In this document: positions 59,175 through 64,000 of the stretch, one piece after another
Layout: each line of letters begins with the position of its first letter
Numbering within the stretch: the stretch's first letter is position 1
NCBI RefSeq assembly: GCF_002632725.1
Contig: NZ_NJAI01000004.1
Coordinates: 431,564-495,563 of the forward strand
Length of the DNA: 64,000 nt
Direction of reading: 5' to 3'
Source: Xenorhabdus hominickii
GTDB lineage: Bacteria; Pseudomonadota; Gammaproteobacteria; Enterobacterales; Enterobacteriaceae
Made by a program: the position numbers and the translations under genes
Notes under the pieces: model-generated
Told to the model about the DNA's origin: nothing
Seen by the model: only the letters and a program-made list of their open reading frames with translations
Database searches by the model: none

Positions 59175-62100
59175 TTGCAGCCGACGCGCCCAAGCCGGAT
59201 ACAAATTCTTAAAACCGATGAAATTGATGAGCTATATCGCCGCCCGGAATTCAGTCAGACAGGACGTGAAGAATATTTTGCCCTGAATGACACACTTCTT
59301 GAACACATCCACGCAATGGAGAAACTCGAAAACCGTATTTATTTCATTCTCTTTATTGGGTATTTCCGGGCTAAGCTAGTTATTCCCAAATTCCATTTGA
59401 AGGACGTCAGGCCGGATGTTCAGTATATTTGCCAGACCTACTTTTCAGGCGCAAAACCACGGTACACTGAGTTGGTCAAATCAACCCGATCCCGACTAAT
59501 CAATCAGGTTCTGGCCTTGCTTAGTTTTGAGCAGCTAACACCCCCCATGACTGACAATCTGGTCTTACGTCTCCAGGACGTCGCAACCATCTATACTGAT
59601 CCCCGATATATGTTCGATGAATGCATCGCATTCTTTAGTCAGCAGCGTATTGTCCTTCCGGCATACAGCACTATCCAGACGCTTGTTACCCGGACGCTCA
59701 GTGCCGAAAGAAAGCGAACCGAAGCCATTCTGTCCCGATAAATGTCGGAAAATACGGTTAACACCCTACAGAGCATCATGGCAGACAAAGGACTGCTTAA
59801 CAGTCTGTCCGGATATAAGGGATCAGCCCGCAGCTTTTCGCCCTCAGAGCTGGAGCGTGAGCTGAATACGCACAGAACCATAAAAAGTATTTACCCTGAA
59901 TTAAAATCTCTGCTTGAGGCTCTTCGATTATCCCGTGGAAACATGCTCTATTATGCCTCCGTTGTAAAGCACCGTTCAGTTTATAAAATCAGGCGAATGC
60001 CCAAGTGGCAGGGGCTGCTCTATCTGAGTTGTTATCTCTTTTTTCGATACAGGGAAAACAATGACAGGATGGTGACCGCATTTTGCCATCTTGTAACAAA
60101 ACATCATGAATCCGCAAAAACGTTTTCCCAGCAAGAAGTCGCTGAAGAACTGGAAGTGGTCAGAAATAAGCTTAAGTATGCTGGCAACGTTCTGAACTTA
60201 TTTGTTGATAATACACTCAGTGACAATGTTCCGTTTGGTGAAATTCGCAAGCAGGCATTTTCACTGATTGATGAAGCTGATATGAGAAAAATCAGCCAGC
60301 ATCTTTATAAGGAGAATTTTGATCTGGTTGACTATCAATGCCCGCAGAACATCAAACTCTCTGCGCAAGCTGTTCAGGGCTATCGATATTGAGTGTTCCC
60401 CTGACCAGCCTCTGATGGCTGAGCAAGTAACCACTGCAAAAGCTGATCTGGACAAACACAAACGAATCACGTGTGTGACGCAGGAATTCATCCGTCCACG
60501 CGACCTGCGTTATCTTCTTGAGGGCGATGACGTCCATCTCCAGCAGTTTGAGTTCTATTTGTATCACCGGATTGATCATATGATCAACAGCGGCAGAATC
60601 TATGTGAGTGAGAGTAAAAAGAATAAACGTCTGGAAGATGACCTTATTCCGGTGGATGTCTGGATGACGGAAAAACCAGAGCTGATTGAAAAAACAGGAC
60701 TTAATCGTCTTAGTGATCCCATTACCCAGACGCTGATGCAGTTGGAAATGAGGTTAAATACCTTGCTTGATCGCGTAACAGCTAACATTAATGCTGATGC
60801 CAATGATTTCGTAAAATGCCAGCCCCGCTCTAATCGTCTGACATGGAGTCTGGCGAACCGTCGCTGGAAAGCCGGTATTGACAACCCGGTTTACAGCCAG
60901 CTCAAGCACAAAGAGATTATTGAGATTATGAGTTACGTCAACCGCAAAACAGGTTATCTCAGCGCCCTTGAAAACTTGACAACCTATAAGAAAGAGTCAG
61001 AGGCACGGCAAGGCGATTTGATTGCCTGTATTTTCGGCAACGGAGCAAACTATGGCCTACATCGAATAGCCGCCGTTTCCGATCGCAGCGTAGGAGCACT
61101 CCGGGCTATCAATGATAGTTATATCCGGCCGGAAACGACCCATGCCGCCAATGATATTATTTCCAATGCGATCGCCCGCTTATCCATATTCAAGTATTAC
61201 ACCATCAATGAGGCCGCGCCTTTTGGCAGTATCGATGGACAAAAACACGGTTGCCGGATAAACACATTCAAGGCTCGCTTTTCTGCCAAGTATTTCCGCA
61301 AAGGTAAAGAGGTATCAGCATTATCGCTGGTCGTCAATCATGTTCCAATCAATACTACCGTGAACGCACCGAATGAGTTTGAGAGGCATTTTGCTTTTGA
61401 CCTGCTCTATAACAACAGCAGTGATATCCAGCCGCTCTCGGTTTCGACGGATAATCATGGGATCAATAATGTCAATTTTACCTTGCTGGATATTTTCGGT
61501 TACCAGTTTGCCCCTCGTTATGCCAAGTTCAAAAAAATCTTTGAAGAATTGTTCGATATCACCTTGCTAAGTGAAAAACTCCATATTTCTTTGAAAAAAC
61601 CGATAAAGCACAAGTTAATCATGGATGAATGGGAACATATCCAGCATATTGTTTGTTCATTGAGCCGCAAGGCAACCAATCAGAGTACCATGGTCAGAAA
61701 GCTGTCAAATGGCAAGAGAACTAACTCGACATTGTCTGCCCTACGTGAGTATGACAGGTTAGTTAAATGTATCTATTTGCTTGAATACGTGGACAATCAG
61801 ACACTGAGACAGTTTGTACAACAGGCATTGAATCGGGGAGAAGCCTATCATCAGCTCAGAAGAGCCATCGCGTCTGTCAATGGAAATCAGTTTCGAGGTG
61901 GAAATGATTATCAGGTTGAACAATGGAACGATTGCGCCCGTCTGATCGCCAATTGCATTATCTACTACAATTCAGCCTTGTTATCCGGACTGGTAGAACG
62001 ATTTGAAAAACAAAGTAACAGAGAGGCAATTGAAATACTGGCCAATCTCTCCCCAGTGGCCTGGAACCATATCCAGTTGGCAGGGAACTACATCTTCGCA

Positions 62101-62211
62101 GAACAAAACGACACATTCAGTCTTGACAGTCTGCTAGAAAATGTAGACCCACTGCTCGAATCAAAGATGGATGATAATGATGAGTATGATGATTACGAGG
62201 AAGCAGGCTGA
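59175..62211 (+). pseudogene. tnpA: Tn3-family transposase, interrupted
   Basis: About 1,010 codons of a DDE transposase. It starts at TTG 59175 with AAGGA 7 bases upstream (LQPTRPSRIQ; DUF4158 N-terminal domain). An in-frame TAA at 59739-59741 follows EAILSR and the same frame resumes at once (MSENTVNTLQ). A +1 frame change near 60330-60360 joins it to the last part (LRKLFRAIDIECSPDQPLM). The catalytic residues are all present: Asp in GSIDGQK, Asp in STDNHG, Glu in NRGEAYHQL. No slippery heptamer is seen at the shift, so this is decay rather than programmed frameshifting. Confidence 0.88.
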
Positions 62212-62252
62212 TTATTTTCATTCAACATTTTGAAATAGTTAGATAATTTTAA

Positions 62253-62290
62253 CATCATGGAACTTTTCGCTGAATTGGGCGCAAACCCCC
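62253..62290 (-). repeat. Right terminal inverted repeat of the Tn3 element
   Basis: Partner of 58311-58348; ends CCCC at 62290. Confidence 0.85.
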
Positions 62291-62300
62291 TAACATTCTA

Positions 62301-62468
62301 CCTGATATTGGGTATGGTTCATATGCTAAGCCGAGTCAAACTCTAACGGATGGTGCCATCTATACACCAGGCGGAGGAATTAGCGCTCGTAATATGATTA
62401 ATTCTTGGAAAAAAATGGAAAAGATGGAATATGTCCAGTTTGTTCAAGGAAACAGTGTCCTTTTATAG
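62301..62468 (+). pseudogene. 3' fragment of an unknown gene beside the transposon
   Basis: Open frame from the transposon end to TAG 62466: PDIGYGSYAKPSQTLTDGAI, YTPGGGISARNMINSWKKME, ending VQFVQGNSVLL. It reads like a real protein C-terminus but has no start; the 5' part was lost, probably by the transposon insertion and a deletion. Family not recognised. It lies 29 bp before the next gene, so they may have been one operon. Confidence 0.5.
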
Positions 62469-62774
62469 AGAAGTAAATAGAGAAGGCATTAGGAGCGTTG
62501 GATAAACATAGTAATAGTGAAACCAAGGCACTAATGACTTGTGATTACCATTTTAGTCAACCGTTGTTAAATATTAAAAATATGTTTAACTCTACGGCGC
62601 CTGTTATTATGGGTCATTTATCTATGCTTGAAGATAATAGATTTCATTCAACTTCGGATAATCTAAAAGGGCTTTTTGAAGATCGATGTTTACTAGATAC
62701 TAGTATAGGCTCATTTAAGAGTTTATCATCTAATTATCAAACTACATTACAAATATTTGCTTATGGAAAGGAAT

Positions 62775-62798
62775 CCAGGGAACCAGGGAACCAGGGAA
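62775..62798. repeat. Three copies of an 8-bp unit, frame-breaking
   Basis: CCAGGGAA at 62775, 62783 and 62791, followed by CC. By frame arithmetic two (or five) copies would join the flanking reading frames. Confidence 0.9.
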
Positions 62799-63700
62799 CC
62801 AAAAATATAATAACTTTTACCACCATATGGGTAGTGTGGAAGGCTCTGGAAGGAGTTCCCAATTTGGTAAAAGAGATATTAATTCAGCCATTAAAGAATT
62901 ATATAACAATATGCTTCCTACAATGAAAAACTTTTTTGTGTTAGATGAATTTGTCAAGGAGTTCAATAAATCTGGTCAAATGAGCACATATGTAAAAAAT
63001 ATTGGTAAGTTAGCTACAGATTTTCTTGGAAGTGAATATCGCAATAACGACAATAAAGATATTGTCGAAAACCAATATGATTACTTCTCAGGAAGGAAAG
63101 CTGATTGGCAGCGAAACATACAGGAAGGCCTGTTTTTCCTTGGTAACATGGAAACAGCACTCACTATAGGGAAGCCAACTAGAGGAAGTACGAATATTAC
63201 AAGTAGTGCAATACGTTTTGCAACGCAGGGAAAGCATAATATAAACCCTGCCGGAGTCCTCCAGGACAATTCCCGCATGGAGGGTAGCTAAGTTAATGCC
63301 TTTCGACATACACTATGGCAATCTGCAATTACCGCTAAATTCGGTGAGGAAACAGCCTCTCGTGTTGCTGATGCACATGAACGATATGGCACGTTAGATT
63401 TGAGTGTTCGCCACTTCAAAACGTCCGAATCTGCTGATGAAACGATTGATATGCTGAATAACCGAACAGGCCGACAAATTGGCGTGTCAAACGCAAATAC
63501 GTCAATGAAAGAGCAGGCTAAAGTCGTGTTAAATCAGTTTTATAAAGAAGGTCTCTACGTTGCCAAAGAGAATGCATCTGGCTTTTCAGTAGTGAAAGAG
63601 AAGATTACAGATGAGCAGTTTTCTTATATGAATAGTCAATATGATAGAGGCGATAATGCAGGTTTTTCACCCGAACAGTTAGCCAATGGGGAGAGAAAAG

Positions 63701-63903
63701 AATCAAGTATCAAGAATCAAGAATCAAGAATCAAGAATCAAGAATCAAGAATCAAGAATCAAGTATCAAGTATCAAGTATCAAGTATCAAGTATCAAGTA
63801 TCAAGTATCAAGTATCAAGTATCAAGTATCAAGTATCAAGTATCAAGTATCAAGTATCAAGTATCAAGTATCAAGTATCAAGTATCAAGTATCAAGTATC
63901 AAG
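63701..63903. repeat. Heptanucleotide tract, 29 units of (A/T)ATCAAG
   Basis: Eight AATCAAG-type and 21 TATCAAG-type units with no interruption, then a partial TATCAAT. Unit length 7 changes the reading frame with each unit gained or lost; the current state encodes repeating IKNQESR then IKYQVSS and stops at 63910. Confidence 0.95.
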
Positions 63904-64000
63904 TATCAATGATAACGACATTCAAAATAATGTAAATTTAAGCTCGGCTTTTTCGGTTGGAATGTATACGCAATTAAGTTCGATACTACCTCCGACAAAA
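63904..64000 (+). other. Open frame continuing past the repeat to the window end
   Basis: In the +1 frame relative to the current one, bases after the tract read SINDNDIQNNVNLSSAFSVG and on to the window edge without a stop. Loss of one heptamer (or gain of two) would fuse this to the upstream gene. Confidence 0.55.

Larger units (their letters stand above)
58311..62290 (+). mobile_element. Tn3-family transposon, 3,980 bp, inactive transposase
   Basis: Bounded by inverted repeats of about 38 bp: 58311-58348 starts GGGGTATTGCGTCCATTTCA and 62253-62290, read inward, starts GGGGGTTTGCGCCCAATTCA; both continue GCGAAAAGTTCCA. Inside are a serine resolvase (minus), a res-like region, and a transposase (plus) broken by one nonsense and one frameshift change. 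No passenger gene. Flanking 5-mers GCACA and TAACA are not an exact target duplication. Confidence 0.9.
62498..63912 (+). pseudogene. Interrupted toxin-like gene with AFRH/DAHE module and repeat tail
   Basis: Three readable parts. (1) From TTG 62498 (AGGAGC upstream): a helical region, MDKHSNSETKALMTCD onward. (2) After an 8-bp repeat CCAGGGAA x3 (62775-62798) the frame changes; dropping one unit continues it into HHMGSVEGSGRSSQFGKRDI and on to DNSRMEGS. (3) An in-frame TAA (63289-63291), then VNAFRHTLWQSAITAKFGEE and RVADAHERYG, a conserved His-rich module found in polymorphic-toxin-like proteins (DUF6973-like, tentative). It ends in the heptanucleotide tract with TGA at 63910. If repaired it would be about 470 residues or longer. 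Confidence 0.6.

Noticed and set aside
59739..60392. Programmed frameshift or stop readthrough in the transposase
   Set aside because: No slippery heptamer lies at the frame change and Tn3 transposases are normally single ORFs; independent mutations are simpler.
60352..60884. Minus-strand ORFs inside tnpA
   Set aside because: Shadow frames of the transposase with no family features.
58306..62295. 5-bp target duplication of the Tn3 element
   Set aside because: GCACA and TAACA share only three of five positions, so a simple insertion footprint is not supported.
63701..63903. Possible CRISPR array
   Set aside because: The units are 7 bp with no spacers; it is a microsatellite within a coding frame.

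Overview
The window looks like a Xenorhabdus chromosome (Photorhabdus is the alternative). It is AT-rich and follows the Enterobacterales gene order der-bamB-yfgM-hisS-ispG-rodZ-pilW-rlmN-ndk, pbpC-yfhM-sseB-pepB-iscX-fdx-hscAB-iscAUSR-trmJ-suhB, hcaT-glyA-hmp-glnB-nadE-glrRGK-glmY-purL-mltF-tadA. It also carries protealysin-type M4 metallopeptidases, a LecA-type lectin and short repeats with TATACCC/GGGTATA ends, all in keeping with an entomopathogenic Morganellaceae. The genus call is inference from gene content, not a database match.

Layout. 1-3.6 kb: an accessory block with two tandem M4 peptidase genes (the first cut by the window edge), an orphan M4 propeptide ORF and decayed repeat elements. 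3.6-51.7 kb: core chromosome, mostly on the minus strand. It holds cell envelope and division genes (bamB, yfgM, rodZ, pbpC, alpha-2-macroglobulin), the complete Isc/Hsc iron-sulfur operon with two IscR operators, one-carbon/NO/nitrogen genes (glyA, hmp, glnB, nadE), the GlrK-QseG-GlrR system beside its sigma-54-driven target sRNA GlmY, and purL/mltF back to back at a PurR box. Two core genes are shortened (sseB keeps only its C-terminal domain; pilW about half).

51.8-64 kb: an accessory region starting at a decayed yfhL stub. It holds a LecA-like lectin, an IS-transposase/tail-fibre chimera, a frameshifted small gene, a Tad2-domain (DUF2829) protein with an unknown C-terminal domain, a DUF1902-HicA toxin-antitoxin pair, truncated phage antirepressor and baseplate-spike pieces, a 3,980-bp Tn3-family transposon with a broken transposase, and a broken toxin-like gene. 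That last gene contains an 8-bp repeat, a premature stop and a 29-copy heptanucleotide tract.

Recurring themes: (1) short tandem repeats, 7-8 bp in accessory genes (each frame restored by loss of one unit) and 15-19 bp between core genes; (2) one family of terminal-inverted-repeat elements present at several stages of internal deletion; (3) prophage remains carrying possible anti-defence and toxin-antitoxin cargo. No rRNA, tRNA or CRISPR array was recognised.
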